DNA of 64,000 nucleotides from positions 186,001 through 250,000 of the forward strand of contig NZ_JAOWCB010000007.1 in the NCBI RefSeq assembly GCF_026420845.1. The letters run 5' to 3'. Below, one piece after another: positions 7,889 to 17,841 of the stretch. The position numbers were made by a program, and so were the translations under genes. This DNA is from Streptomyces sp. PR69. GTDB lineage: Bacteria > Actinomycetota > Actinomycetes > Streptomycetales > Streptomycetaceae. Positions within the stretch are counted from its first letter, which is position 1. Every line of letters begins with the position of its first letter. The notes below the pieces were generated by a model, which was not told where the DNA came from, searched no databases, and saw only the letters and a program-made list of their open reading frames with translations.

Positions 7889-9204
7889 GCACGTGACGCC
7901 GCCGCGGCGGCAGAGCAGGCCGCCGAGGACGCCCGCGCCGCCGCCCAGCGCGCGGACGCGGCCGCCACCGAAGCCGAGAAGGCAGCGAAGGACGCCCAGA
8001 GGTATGCCGAGGAGGCCCAGCGGGCCGCCGAGGCTGCCGAGCGGAAGAAGGCCAACCAGCAGGTCGCGAGCGGCGCGGGCACGGGGATCGGCGGCACGTT
8101 CTACGTCGTCGACGAGAACAGCGTCGAGGTGACCGACGCCAAGCAGCTGAACGACTGCGTCCTGGAGATCGGCTTCCAGGGCTGCACCGTCACCTTCAAG
8201 GTGACGTTCAGCGCCACGGTCGACTTCTACCTGTGCACCAACCCCGACGTCCCGGCCACGACCTCCGGCTGCCCCTCCTCGGACACGCTGCTGCTCGGCA
8301 CCGAGACCTTCAAGGGCCTGACGAAGGAGGTCACCCAGTACTTCAGCAAGTGGGACCTCGTGGAGCAGACCGTCGTCTACAAGGTCCTGAAGGCGGTCCT
8401 GGTCCAGGACTTCGTCGACTGCTGGCACGGCAGCGCCAGCGGCTGCGCCTGGGCCGCGAGCAACTTCGTCCCCGGCAAGGCGTTCGGCAAGGTCGCCGAG
8501 GCGATCCGCGCGCTGGACGCGGCGATGCATACCGGAGTCGGCGTCCTGGACTCGTTCAAGGCGCTGAAGGCCCTGGACATCGACCCGGCAACCCTCGCCA
8601 AGCTCGAGGGCACGGTCAATGCGTACGAGGACGTGGTCACCGCCTGCAAGGTCAACAGCTTCCCGGGCAGTACCCGGGTGCTGATGGCGGACGGTTCGCA
8701 CAAGGCGATCCGCGATGTGCGGACCGGGGATCTGCTGCTCGCCGCGGACTTGGAGACCGGGCGCTCGGGGGCGCAGCCGGTGACGGACACCTTCCGGCAC
8801 CTGACCCGGCGGCTGGCGGACATCACCCTCGCGGACGGCTCCCTGACGAGCACGGTCGGCCACCGCTTTTTCGTGGCAGGCCGGGGCTGGACCCAGGTCG
8901 CCGACCTGCGCGTGGGCGACCGGCTGCGCACCCCGGACGGCACGCTCCACGCCGTGACGGGCCTGCGGGACCGGGGCGGGCTGTCGCCGCGTGAGGTGTT
9001 CGACCTGACGGTCGACGAGCTGCACACGTTCTACGTGAGCACCGAAGGGGCGCGTCCGCAGGACGTCCTCGTCCACAACTGCACCAACATCGTCGCCGAC
9101 GAGGGCATCAGCGGAGCCCACACCCTGGCGGACCATGTACACAAGACCGACGCGCAGATGGCGCAGACCTCGTTGCCTACGCCGCCTACCTGGAGGGCCG
9201 CTGA
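7874..9204 (+). pseudogene. HINT-domain polymorphic toxin with truncated RNase A-like tip
   Basis: The open frame begins without a start at the junction near 7874. It shows an Ala/Glu-rich coiled-coil (residues 1-60: EQAAEDARAAAQRADAAATE), a middle region with several Cys, then a complete HINT/intein-like pretoxin domain (SFPGSTRVLMADGSHKAIRD ... TVGHRFFVAGRGW ... ending VLVHNC at about 9079). The tip starts GISGAHTLADHVHKTDAQMA, which resembles the first histidine motif of the bacterial CdiA-type RNase A-like toxin family. The rest of the tip is deleted. The original stop appears to be TGA 9202-9204 in another frame (VAYAAYLEGR), so a deletion plus frameshift lies near 9165-9175. Confidence 0.8.
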
Positions 9205-9206
9205 CC

Positions 9207-9932
9207 GTGACAGGCGAGGACGAGGTAGAAGCCGAAGCGCAGCACGAATACCTCGAAGACATCTACGTGGAGGACATCGGGCTGACCTGGGTGACCTCGA
9301 AGTGGGACATCCCGGACGCACTCTCGCCGGAGGACGCCGAGCGTCACCTCCCCGAGGGCGGACCGGCCGCATGGTGGCTCACGCTCCCGGAAGCGGCGGC
9401 AGAGGAGTTCGACCGGTCGAAGGCCCGGCAGCTCGGGCAGGACGTCCGCCGTCTGGTGGAGTCGCCCCTTCCAGACGAGACGATCCGTACGGTATGGCTC
9501 GGCGCCACGCGCGGATGCTTCGATCCGGCCGAGTACGGCTTCGACGCGCGTACCTGGCTGCGGAAGCTTGAGGAAGCGTGGCTCGCCCGCGTACGGCAGG
9601 ACCACCCGGCGTTTGCGCCCCCGTCACCGCAGCCGGTGGTGGACGAGGGGCTGCGGCAGGCTGTGCTTCAGGTGATCCGTCCGGTGGCGGACGACCTGAG
9701 CCGTACGGCGACGACCGCCTCGTACGGGACTCCGGCGGCCGGTCTCGTCCCCGCGCTGGAGCAGGTGGTCGCCCAGGCCTGCGCCGATCTCGGCTACCGG
9801 CTGTTCCTGCGTGCGATGAAGGCGTACTTCGTCGAGGTCGACAAGACGAGCCGCGACGCGTTCGCCGCGCTCGGGGAGCGGTTCGGCTATCCCCCGTTCC
9901 TGGTAGGCGACGGTCTGAACTACCGGGAGTGA
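9207..9932 (+). CDS. Hypothetical protein, candidate immunity protein of the HINT/RNase A-like toxin
   Basis: The GTG at 9207 follows the remnant toxin stop by two bases and gives a 241-residue acidic soluble protein. The first half (about residues 1-130) contains YVEDIGLTWVTSKWDIPDAL and EEGWLARVRQ-like helices. The second half (140-241) is helical and ends YFVEVDKTSRDAFAALGERF. A Pro-rich link (APPSPQP) separates the two halves, so it may be two domains. I do not recognise a named family. Direct adjacency to a CDI-type toxin makes an immunity function likely; the toxin is dead but this gene is intact. Confidence 0.7.
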   Translation: MTGEDEVEAEAQHEYLEDIYVEDIGLTWVTSKWDIPDALSPEDAERHLPEGGPAAWWLTLPEAAAEEFDRSKARQLGQDVRRLVESPLPDETIRTVWLGATRGCFDPAEYGFDARTWLRKLEEAWLARVRQDHPAFAPPSPQPVVDEGLRQAVLQVIRPVADDLSRTATTASYGTPAAGLVPALEQVVAQACADLGYRLFLRAMKAYFVEVDKTSRDAFAALGERFGYPPFLVGDGLNYRE

Positions 9933-10161
9933 CTCACTCGCTCGTGTCTCCCGGCCCGTGCCGTGTCACTCACGGCGCGGGCCGCCGTCGTTGTGCGGGG
10001 GCGTCCCCGCGGGCCGTTCGGGGCGCACAAGGGGCGCGTGGATTGAGGCGTACGCTCCTGTTCACTCCCATGTCCGGAACTGCCACCCTGAAACCGGGCA
10101 TCCCACCGGGTAGTGCGGTGAAACGCTTCCGGGCATCTACCCGGGCGACAAGGGGGAGCGC

Positions 10162-11247
10162 ATGCCTCGTTGGAGGGAGCTGCCGGGGGATCTCGACCCG
10201 CAGGTCCAGGAGTTCGTCGGTCAGCTGCGCAGGCTGGTCGACCGCAGCGGGCTGAGCGTCGCCGCCGTCGCGGATCGCACCGGGTACAGCAGGACGTCGT
10301 GGGAGAAGTATCTGGACGGGCGGCAGCTCGCGCCCCGCGGGGCGGCGCTCGCGCTGGCGGAGGCGACCGGCGCGGAGCCGGCGCATCTGATCACCATGTG
10401 GGAGTTCGCCGAGCGGGCGTGGAGCCGCGCGGAGATGCGCCACGACATGACGATGGAGCAGATGCGCATCGCGCAGGCGCGGGCGGCGCTCGGGGAGTTC
10501 GGGCCCCCGACGAGCCCGCCGCCGGGCCCCCGTGGAGCCGCCCGCCCGGCCGGGGGAGCCGCCCGCCCGGCCGGGGGAGGCGCGCGCCCCCGCACCCCGT
10601 ACGCCCCCGGGCCGCGCGGCGGCCGCGGTCCCGCCCCGGCGGCCGGCGGCAGCACCTACGGCGCGCACAGCGGCAGGCGAAAAGTCGGCCTGTTCCTCGC
10701 CGGGACGGTGGGCGCGCTGCTGGCCACCGCAGGCGCGGTCCTCCTCGTCGACCTCGGCGGTTACGGCGACGACGGCCCCGGCGGGACAGGGTCCGCCTCC
10801 CCGTCCCCCGACGCCTCCGCGCTCCCGCCGGGCGTCAAGTGCGGCGGCGCGGACTGCACGGGCCAGGACCCGGAGGCGATGGGCTGCGGCGGCCAGTTCG
10901 CCAGGACCGTCTCCCGTACGACTCTGGGCACGGCGACGCTCGTCGAACTGCGCTACAGTACGGCGTGCAAGGCTGCCTGGGCCCGTATCTCGGGCGCGGC
11001 GCCCGGCGACACGGTACGGATCGCGATCGACGGCGCGGCGGCCCAGAGCAGCCGGGTCGCGGCGGACGAACCAGCGCCCCCCGGTCAGGCCCCCGACACC
11101 GACACGTACACCCTGATGACCGCCGCGGGCGACCCCGCCACGGCACGCGCCTGCGCCACGCTCGCGAGCGGCACATCCGGCTGCACGCCGCCCGTTTCCG
11201 CGTCCGTCTCCCCGCCCGCCGCCCCCTCTGCCGCCCCCTCCCCGTGA
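10162..11247 (+). CDS. Membrane-anchored XRE regulator with DUF2690 domain (third paralogue)
   Basis: The 361-residue protein repeats the layout of the genes at 2312 and 3291: HTH (LSVAAVADRTGYSRTSWEKY, residues 28-50), a Pro/Gly/Arg-rich linker with a duplicated 21-bp unit at about 10541-10582, one membrane segment at about 174-196 (GLFLAGTVGALLATAGAVLL), and a DUF2690 outer domain (CGGADCTGQDPEAMGCGG, LVELRYSTACKAAWARI). The ATG is preceded by AAGGGGGAG. It stands alone between the toxin remnants and mdh. The stop is followed by tandem copies of a unit that also carries TGA. Confidence 0.85.
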   Translation: MPRWRELPGDLDPQVQEFVGQLRRLVDRSGLSVAAVADRTGYSRTSWEKYLDGRQLAPRGAALALAEATGAEPAHLITMWEFAERAWSRAEMRHDMTMEQMRIAQARAALGEFGPPTSPPPGPRGAARPAGGAARPAGGGARPRTPYAPGPRGGRGPAPAAGGSTYGAHSGRRKVGLFLAGTVGALLATAGAVLLVDLGGYGDDGPGGTGSASPSPDASALPPGVKCGGADCTGQDPEAMGCGGQFARTVSRTTLGTATLVELRYSTACKAAWARISGAAPGDTVRIAIDGAAAQSSRVAADEPAPPGQAPDTDTYTLMTAAGDPATARACATLASGTSGCTPPVSASVSPPAAPSAAPSP

Positions 11248-11291
11248 GCCGCGCAGTGAGCCGCGCAGTGAGCCGCGCAGTGAGCCGCGCC
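11244..11291 (+). repeat. Four tandem 12-bp units each carrying an in-frame TGA
   Basis: The unit GTGAGCCGCGCA is repeated from 11244, with the last copy ending in CCA. Because the unit is 12 bases long, each TGA stays in the frame of the upstream XRE-DUF2690 gene, so translation that passed the first stop would meet three more. It probably arose by slippage. Confidence 0.9.
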
Positions 11292-11335
11292 ACAAGGGGC
11301 AACCGATTGGGTCGGGCCCGGGTCGGATAGCCTGA

Positions 11336-12472
<1,137 letters not shown>

Positions 12473-12507
12473 GCCTGACTCGTAGAAAGCCGTACGACGT
12501 CGGGCAT

Positions 12508-12540
12508 CTGTGGGGCGCTGCATCGAGCAGCGCCCCACAG
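12508..12540. terminator. Perfect 13-bp hairpin between mdh and the LuxR-type gene
   Basis: Bases 12508-12520 pair without mismatch with 12528-12540 around the loop CATCGAG. It lies between two convergent genes and can serve both directions. Confidence 0.85.
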
Positions 12541-12571
12541 CGCTGTCCAGGGCGGCAGGGTCAGGGCAGCG

Positions 12572-13216
12572 TCAGCTGGCGATGCCCTGGGCGGTCCAGT
12601 ACACCGCCACGGCCTGCATGCGCCGTTCGGCGGACAGCTTGCGCAGCACCTGGCTCATATAGCCCTTCACCGTGTCGGAGCTGACATGGAGCGACGAGGC
12701 GATCTGCTGGTTGGTCAGCCCGTCCGCGGCCCGTTCGAGCACGGCCAGTTCGCGTGGGGAGAGCCGGTCCAGCGCATGGCGGGCGCCGGACCTGCCGGGT
12801 GGCGGCGCGGCAGCCGGGCGGCGGCCGCGCAGCCTCTCGGACTGCACGCTCAGACCATGGCGCACGGCGTGCAGCGCCACCCCGAGACGCTCGTCGAGGT
12901 CCGTGTGCAGAAGCACCCCGCGCGCCCCGCGGTCGGCGAGCCGGAGGGATTCCTCGGCTGTGGCCTGTGCGTCCAGCAGAGCCAGCACCGGTGGCCTGGA
13001 CGGAGCGTCGAAGTCAGCAAGCAGCTTCTCGGTCACATCGATGGAAGTGCCCACATCCACAATCGCGACCGCGAGCGGACGCCTGCGATGCGCTGCCGAA
13101 ATCGCCGCTGTGTCCAATTCACCTGAGGTCACGGTCAGTACGCCAGGGACGTCGCGGCACAGGCGCTCAATATGCCGCACGGCCAGGGCGTGCTGACCAA
13201 ATATGCCGACGTGCAC
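12572..13216 (-). CDS. Orphan LuxR/NarL-type regulator with an atypical receiver
   Basis: The C-terminal third carries a clear LuxR-type DNA-binding domain ([20 protein letters not shown], then [20 protein letters not shown]). The N-terminal 120 residues have a receiver-like fold with an Asp at the usual phosphorylation site (AIVDVGTS). The acidic pair at the end of strand 1 is absent ([10 protein letters not shown]), and the conserved Lys is replaced ([10 protein letters not shown]), so ordinary phosphorylation control is doubtful. A GTG at 13214-13216 was chosen over the adjacent TTG because it is better spaced from GGGGGA. No histidine kinase gene is nearby. Confidence 0.8.
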   Translation of the reverse strand: MHVGIFGQHALAVRHIERLCRDVPGVLTVTSGELDTAAISAAHRRRPLAVAIVDVGTSIDVTEKLLADFDAPSRPPVLALLDAQATAEESLRLADRGARGVLLHTDLDERLGVALHAVRHGLSVQSERLRGRRPAAAPPPGRSGARHALDRLSPRELAVLERAADGLTNQQIASSLHVSSDTVKGYMSQVLRKLSAERRMQAVAVYWTAQGIAS

Positions 13217-13480
13217 CAAATCCCCCGATGTTTAGTGTGTCTTTATCTGGCTGGTCAGCAAGGAGCATACCCAGGAGTCATATCGGGGTCCGTTTTGGCT
13301 TGATGGTCGGCATTCCCCCGGGTCGGGGGGAGTGCCTCCACCCGTTCCGGGGGTGCCGCAGGCCGCGGCCGCCTTGATCAGATGGCGAAGCGCCCCGACG
13401 CCCGTCCCCGGGCCCAGTGCAAGTGGGCCCGGGACGTCGGACGCCGGGGCAGACCACCCGTCTACTCGAAGGGAAGCAAG

Positions 13481-13936
13481 GTGCGCAAGTTCACCGCGCT
13501 CGCGGCCGGTGCGCTGCTGCTGCTCGGCGGCGCGGGCCAGGCCCACGCCATCAGCGACAGCGCCAAGAAGTCGATTCCGGGCACCGGCGCCGTCCTTCAG
13601 GCGAACGCCTGGAACTGCAACTTCTACAGCGACAAGTGCTCGTTCGCGACCTCCTCCAAGGCGCTGAAGAGCGGCAAGGGCTACAAGGTCAGCACCATCC
13701 GCAACACGGCGACCGTCACCGCCAACGGCTGGGGCGCGACCATCTCCGTGTCGCCGAGCGCCACGCAGACCAGCAAGGAAACCGCCAAGATCACGTGGAC
13801 GAACACCAACACGTGGATCTCTGACATCAGCGGCATCGCCGACCCGAGCGGCGCGCTGAACACCTCCATCACCACCTGCTCGGACGCGTACGCGTTCAAG
13901 TCCGGGTCCAAGGCCTGGTCCTCGGCCTGCACCTGA
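13481..13936 (+). CDS. Small secreted protein of unknown function
   Basis: The 151-residue product starts with a Sec signal peptide (VRKFTALAAGALLLLGGAG, cleavage near AHA-IS at about residue 24). The mature chain is rich in Ser, Thr, Asn and Ala, with a beta-strand pattern and four cysteines (NAWNCNFYSDKCSF near the N-terminus; TTCSDAYAF and SSACT at the end) that could form two disulfides. GAAGGGAAG lies about 5 bases before the GTG. I do not recognise the family. It is followed by a membrane protein/ABC operon, but a gap of about 100 bases separates them. Confidence 0.75.
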   Translation: MRKFTALAAGALLLLGGAGQAHAISDSAKKSIPGTGAVLQANAWNCNFYSDKCSFATSSKALKSGKGYKVSTIRNTATVTANGWGATISVSPSATQTSKETAKITWTNTNTWISDISGIADPSGALNTSITTCSDAYAFKSGSKAWSSACT

Positions 13937-14037
13937 CAGGATGCGCCGGGGCCGCCGCCGTCGCCATCGCGCGGCGGCGGCCCCGACGCCGTCAACACCC
14001 CTCTCCGCCCCTCCCGCACACCCCTCTGTGAGACACG

Positions 14038-15705
14038 ATGACGAGGAAGCGACTCGCGTGGATCGCCGGGGCGGGCACGCTGGTGCTCGCCCTCGTCCTC
14101 ACGCTCCCCCTGCACATCGGGCAGCTGCTCCCCGGCAAGGACGACCACACCCCGGACGTCCCGGGGCAGGGCCTGCCCCAGGCCCTCGACCGGCTGCGCG
14201 GCGACAACGACCTCGTCCGTCCGCGGAGCGAGGCGCACGGCGTCCGCCCGCGCCTGCACAGCACCGCGTACGGCCGTCAGGAGATGCGCGCCGGCGGTGA
14301 CGGTGACACGCGTGTGCCGGAGCTCGACACCGACGCGTTCACCGCCCTGCTCACCTCGGACGCCGCCGAGTCGCCCGCCTGGCGCGCCTACTACCTCTGC
14401 CTGGCCGCCGGCGGCGCTGAGCCCGCGGTCCGCTCGCCCGGGGCCCGCACCATCCTCGACCGGCTGAGCTGGGGACCGGACGCGCTGCGCGAAGCGCGTG
14501 CGTACGTCACCGAAGGCGGCCCCGGCGACGACGCCGAGACCTCCGTGGCGACCCGCGCCGCCTTCCTCACCGCCCTGTCCTGCCTCGGCGAGAAGGACTC
14601 CGTCCCGGCCTCCGCGGTGGACCGCCTCGCGGCCGACACGGCGAAGCTGGCCACCCCGATACCGGTCCTGGACGCATCGGACGCCCTCGCCCAGTACGGC
14701 CGTACGGTCAAGGCCCCGGCCCCGCTCAGCGGCTGGCGCACGGAGGCGACCGCCGAATCCTGCTCGGAGACCGACGCCGCCCAGCTCGCCGCCCTGCGGC
14801 TGCTCGCCCCCTCCGCCGAAAAGCCCGGACAGCCCGGACAGCCCGGACAGCCCGGACAGCCCGGACAGCCTGAACAGCCCGGACAGCCGGAGCACGCCGA
14901 GAAGTGCCTGCGGGCCGGACTCGGCTCGGCCAACCCGCAGACCCGCTGGCTGGCCCACCGCGCCCTGCCCGACGCCCCGGCCCCCACGACCGGCAAGGCC
15001 AGGCCCGACTTCGACGCCAAGGGCCTCGTCGTGGAGACCCCCAGCCAGCTCGGCACTCTCCGCGCCACCTACGAAGCCGCCCGCGCCCTCGCCATCACCG
15101 GCATGCAGGACCGCGCCCCGGACTGGCTGACCGCCGAAGTCCGCCGGCTGAGCGAGGAACGCGAGCTGCCCGCGGGCGACGCCGTCATGGTCGCCCTCGT
15201 CTGCGACCGGCTCGCCCTCTCCTGCGGGCCGCAGGCGGCGAAGGGCGAGGCGGCGGTGCGCGACCACGCCGTGCCCGCCGCCTTCGACAGCGCCAAGCCG
15301 GCCGCCTGGGCCGATGTGATGCGCGCCAGGATCGAGCTGGAGCTCGACTGCCCCGCCACCGAACTGGCCCCCGCCCCCAAGGGCAGGCCGCTGGACCCCC
15401 AGTGGCTCCAGGCCCTGCGGCTCCTCGGCGAGGCGGGCTGCACCGAGCAGGCCGCGCGGCTCGCCGCCGGGCACGATCTGCCGCAGCTCGCCGTCGAGGC
15501 GCTCGAATCCGGTGACGTGGTGCGCGCCGCCGACGCCTACTGGGCCGCCGTGCACGCAGGCGCCCCCATCCCGCAGCCGGTCATGGCGCGCTTCCCGGCA
15601 CTGCTGACGACGTACGAGGCCAAGGGGGCGGCCGCGCTCTACGCACGCGCCCCGGGCGGCCCTGCCGACATCGAGGCCACGAACGCCGCCTACTCTCTGC
15701 TGTGA
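14038..15705 (+). CDS. Membrane-anchored or secreted protein of unknown function, first gene of an ABC-exporter operon
   Basis: The 555-residue protein has an N-terminal hydrophobic segment (IAGAGTLVLALVLTLPLHIG, residues 8-28) that is either an uncleaved anchor or a signal peptide. The rest is Ala/Leu-rich and alpha-helical, with regularly spaced single cysteines, resembling a helical-repeat solenoid. A run of Pro-Gly-Gln triplets at residues 263-285 comes from tandem 9-bp units (CCCGGACAG) around 14823-14885. No known domain was recognised. It is followed after about 140 bases by an ABC ATPase and an FtsX-like permease, so it may be a substrate-handling or accessory factor of that transporter (inference). 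Confidence 0.75.
   Translation: MTRKRLAWIAGAGTLVLALVLTLPLHIGQLLPGKDDHTPDVPGQGLPQALDRLRGDNDLVRPRSEAHGVRPRLHSTAYGRQEMRAGGDGDTRVPELDTDAFTALLTSDAAESPAWRAYYLCLAAGGAEPAVRSPGARTILDRLSWGPDALREARAYVTEGGPGDDAETSVATRAAFLTALSCLGEKDSVPASAVDRLAADTAKLATPIPVLDASDALAQYGRTVKAPAPLSGWRTEATAESCSETDAAQLAALRLLAPSAEKPGQPGQPGQPGQPGQPEQPGQPEHAEKCLRAGLGSANPQTRWLAHRALPDAPAPTTGKARPDFDAKGLVVETPSQLGTLRATYEAARALAITGMQDRAPDWLTAEVRRLSEERELPAGDAVMVALVCDRLALSCGPQAAKGEAAVRDHAVPAAFDSAKPAAWADVMRARIELELDCPATELAPAPKGRPLDPQWLQALRLLGEAGCTEQAARLAAGHDLPQLAVEALESGDVVRAADAYWAAVHAGAPIPQPVMARFPALLTTYEAKGAAALYARAPGGPADIEATNAAYSLL
14823..14892 (+). repeat. Tandem 9-bp repeat encoding Pro-Gly-Gln
   Basis: About seven units of the type CCCGGACAG lie inside the coding region, with two variants (CCTGAACAG and a final CCGGAGCAC). 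The unit length keeps the frame. Such tracts vary in copy number by slippage. Confidence 0.85.
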
Positions 15706-15847
15706 TCCCGTCCCTGCCGTGATCCCGCCGCCCGGCTGCCGCTGCCCGCACCCGGCGGCGGCCGAACGGCGGCGCTCGCCCCAGCCCACAGCCGCCTCGC
15801 ACGGTGCTTCCGCTCGTCCCCACCCAGGCCATCCAGGAGTGACAACC

Positions 15848-16552
15848 GTGTCAGCACCCCCCGCAGCCCTCGCTCTCGACGCGGTCTCCTACCGCTATCC
15901 CGGCACCTCCGCGGACGTCGTCGCGGACCTCGGCCTCACGCTGCCCGCGGGCCTCACCCATGCCGTGCAGGGCCCCTCCGGCTGCGGAAAGAGCACCCTG
16001 CTCGCGCTGGCCGGGCTGATCCTCGCCCCCACGTCCGGCACGGTGACCGTCGCCGGGCAGGCCGTCGACGACCCCGACGCCGTACGCCGCCACCGCATCG
16101 GCACCGTCCTTCAGGACCTCGGCCTGCTGCCGTTCCTCAACACCTGGGAGAACGTCGCCGCCGCCTTCGGGCCGAAGCTCGCCCGCCACGAGAGCGCCGC
16201 GCGCGACGCGCTGGCCCGGCTCGGCATGGCCGACCTGGCCGCCCGCCCGGTCCAGGAGCTCTCCGGCGGCCAGCGGCAGCGTGTCGCGATCGCCCGCGCC
16301 GCCGTGCACCAGCCCGCGCTGCTCCTCGCCGACGAACCCACCTCCGGCCTCGACGAGGAGAACGCCTCGCTCGTGGTCGACGCCCTCAGGCAGTGCGCCG
16401 CGAACGGCGCGGGCGTGCTCGTCGTCACCCATGACGCGGCCGTCGCCGCCCGCTGCGACCGCACCTCCCGTCTCGACGGCGGACGGCTCTCCGACATCTT
16501 TGACGCATCCGACGCCGCAACCGGCAGGCCCCTCGCAGGAGGCACCGCATGA
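15848..16552 (+). CDS. ABC transporter ATP-binding protein (MacB/LolD-like)
   Basis: The 234-residue ATPase shows Walker A GPSGCGKST (near 43), Q-loop VLQDLGLLPFLNTWENV, signature LSGGQRQRVAIARA, Walker B LLLADEPTSGLD, and the switch His in VVTHDAAV. The GTG start follows AGGAGTGACAACC; the frame upstream has no domain. The stop overlaps the permease start as ATGA, so the pair form one transporter. The type II ('FtsX') exporter class usually acts in lipoprotein release, peptide export or envelope stress. The substrate here is unknown. Confidence 0.9.
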   Translation: MSAPPAALALDAVSYRYPGTSADVVADLGLTLPAGLTHAVQGPSGCGKSTLLALAGLILAPTSGTVTVAGQAVDDPDAVRRHRIGTVLQDLGLLPFLNTWENVAAAFGPKLARHESAARDALARLGMADLAARPVQELSGGQRQRVAIARAAVHQPALLLADEPTSGLDEENASLVVDALRQCAANGAGVLVVTHDAAVAARCDRTSRLDGGRLSDIFDASDAATGRPLAGGTA

Positions 16553-17805
16553 GCACGACCACCCCCCGGCCCGAGGCCCCGCGCCGCCCCGGCGGCTGGT
16601 CCGGCCTGACCTGGCGGCGCGACGGCAACTCCCTGCGCCGGGCGCTGCCCGCCGTCGCGGTCCTTTCCGGGCTGCTCGCCGTCTGCGTCGGCGTCACCAG
16701 CGGCGCGTCGGAAGCGGTCGAACGCGACGTCCTCTCCAGCGGCGGACTGACCCAGATAGAGCTCTCCGCGCCGGGCTCCGGCGGCGACGCGTCCTCCGCC
16801 CGCCCGCTGACGGCCGACATCCTCGACGAGGCAGGGAAGCTCGACGGCGTGGTGACCGTCGTCCCGGACTTCGCCGCCTCCGTGTACGCAGCAGAGGAGA
16901 CCGGCGGCACATACGTACTGGGCGCGAACGGCTATGTCCCCGGCTCCACCATGCCCGTGGTCAAGGGCAGCGCCCCCAAGGACCAGCTGGCGGACGGCCA
17001 GATCATCGTCCCCGCGAAGGCCGAAGGCACCGACCTCGCCCCCTTCGTCGGCAAGACGGTCACCTTCTCGCACACCGTCGGCACCGGCCCGAGCACCGGC
17101 ACCACCGAGGACATCCGGCTCACGGTCGTCGCCGCCTACGACCCCTCCTGGCAGCCGGACGGCCCCGGCGCGGCCTATGTCTCGCCCGGCACCGGCCTGC
17201 GCCTCGCGGCCGCGCGCGCCGGCCAGTCACCTCAGCAGTTCATGGACGAACAAGGCGCACAGAGCGCCGTCGTGGTGACGCGGCACCAGCGCACCGTCGC
17301 CGCGGTCACCTCCGAACTCCAGAACCTCGGCGTCTCCGCCTCCCCGGTCTCCGACCGCATCGGCAATCTCCCCGGCATCTTCGGCGCGGTCCAGTGGCTC
17401 ACCCTGGCGCTCGCCGCCCTGCTCGCGGCCGTCTCCCTGCTGCTGGGCGCGACCCGCGCCATGGACAGCGTGCGCGCCCGACTCGCCCAGTTCGCCGTCC
17501 TGCGAGTCCTCGGCGAGTCCCTGGCCTCGCTGCGCTCCCTGCTGGTCGGCGAGGCCGTGCGCACGGGCCTGGCGGCGGGCGCGATCGGCCTCGTCGCCGG
17601 CGGTGCGACGGCGGCCCTGCTGGCCTCCCCGCTCAGCGGCGCACTGGGCCTGACCATCCGCGCCGCGGACACCATTCCGGCCCCCTGGTGGGCCCTGGCC
17701 GTCCTCATCCTGCCCATCCTGGGCCTGGCCGCGGGCGCACTGGTGGGCGGCCGCCGGGCGCTGTCGGACGACCCTTATCTGACGGTCCGCCGCAACAACC
17801 TCTGA
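16549..17805 (+). CDS. FtsX-like ABC transporter permease
   Basis: The 418-residue protein has one N-terminal membrane segment (RALPAVAVLSGLLAVCVGVT, about 24-44), a large extracytoplasmic domain of about 230 residues (MacB-PCD-like), and three C-terminal segments (about 280-305 LTLALAALLAAVSLLLGA, 340-365 and 380-405). The last ones surround the conserved coupling region (AQFAVLRVLGESLASLRSLL). It is translationally coupled to the ATPase by ATGA. The single FtsX unit means a homodimer is expected. Confidence 0.88.
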   Translation: MSTTTPRPEAPRRPGGWSGLTWRRDGNSLRRALPAVAVLSGLLAVCVGVTSGASEAVERDVLSSGGLTQIELSAPGSGGDASSARPLTADILDEAGKLDGVVTVVPDFAASVYAAEETGGTYVLGANGYVPGSTMPVVKGSAPKDQLADGQIIVPAKAEGTDLAPFVGKTVTFSHTVGTGPSTGTTEDIRLTVVAAYDPSWQPDGPGAAYVSPGTGLRLAAARAGQSPQQFMDEQGAQSAVVVTRHQRTVAAVTSELQNLGVSASPVSDRIGNLPGIFGAVQWLTLALAALLAAVSLLLGATRAMDSVRARLAQFAVLRVLGESLASLRSLLVGEAVRTGLAAGAIGLVAGGATAALLASPLSGALGLTIRAADTIPAPWWALAVLILPILGLAAGALVGGRRALSDDPYLTVRRNNL

Positions 17806-17841
17806 CCTTCCAGTCACCGGAGGTACGGGTGCGCTACGGAG

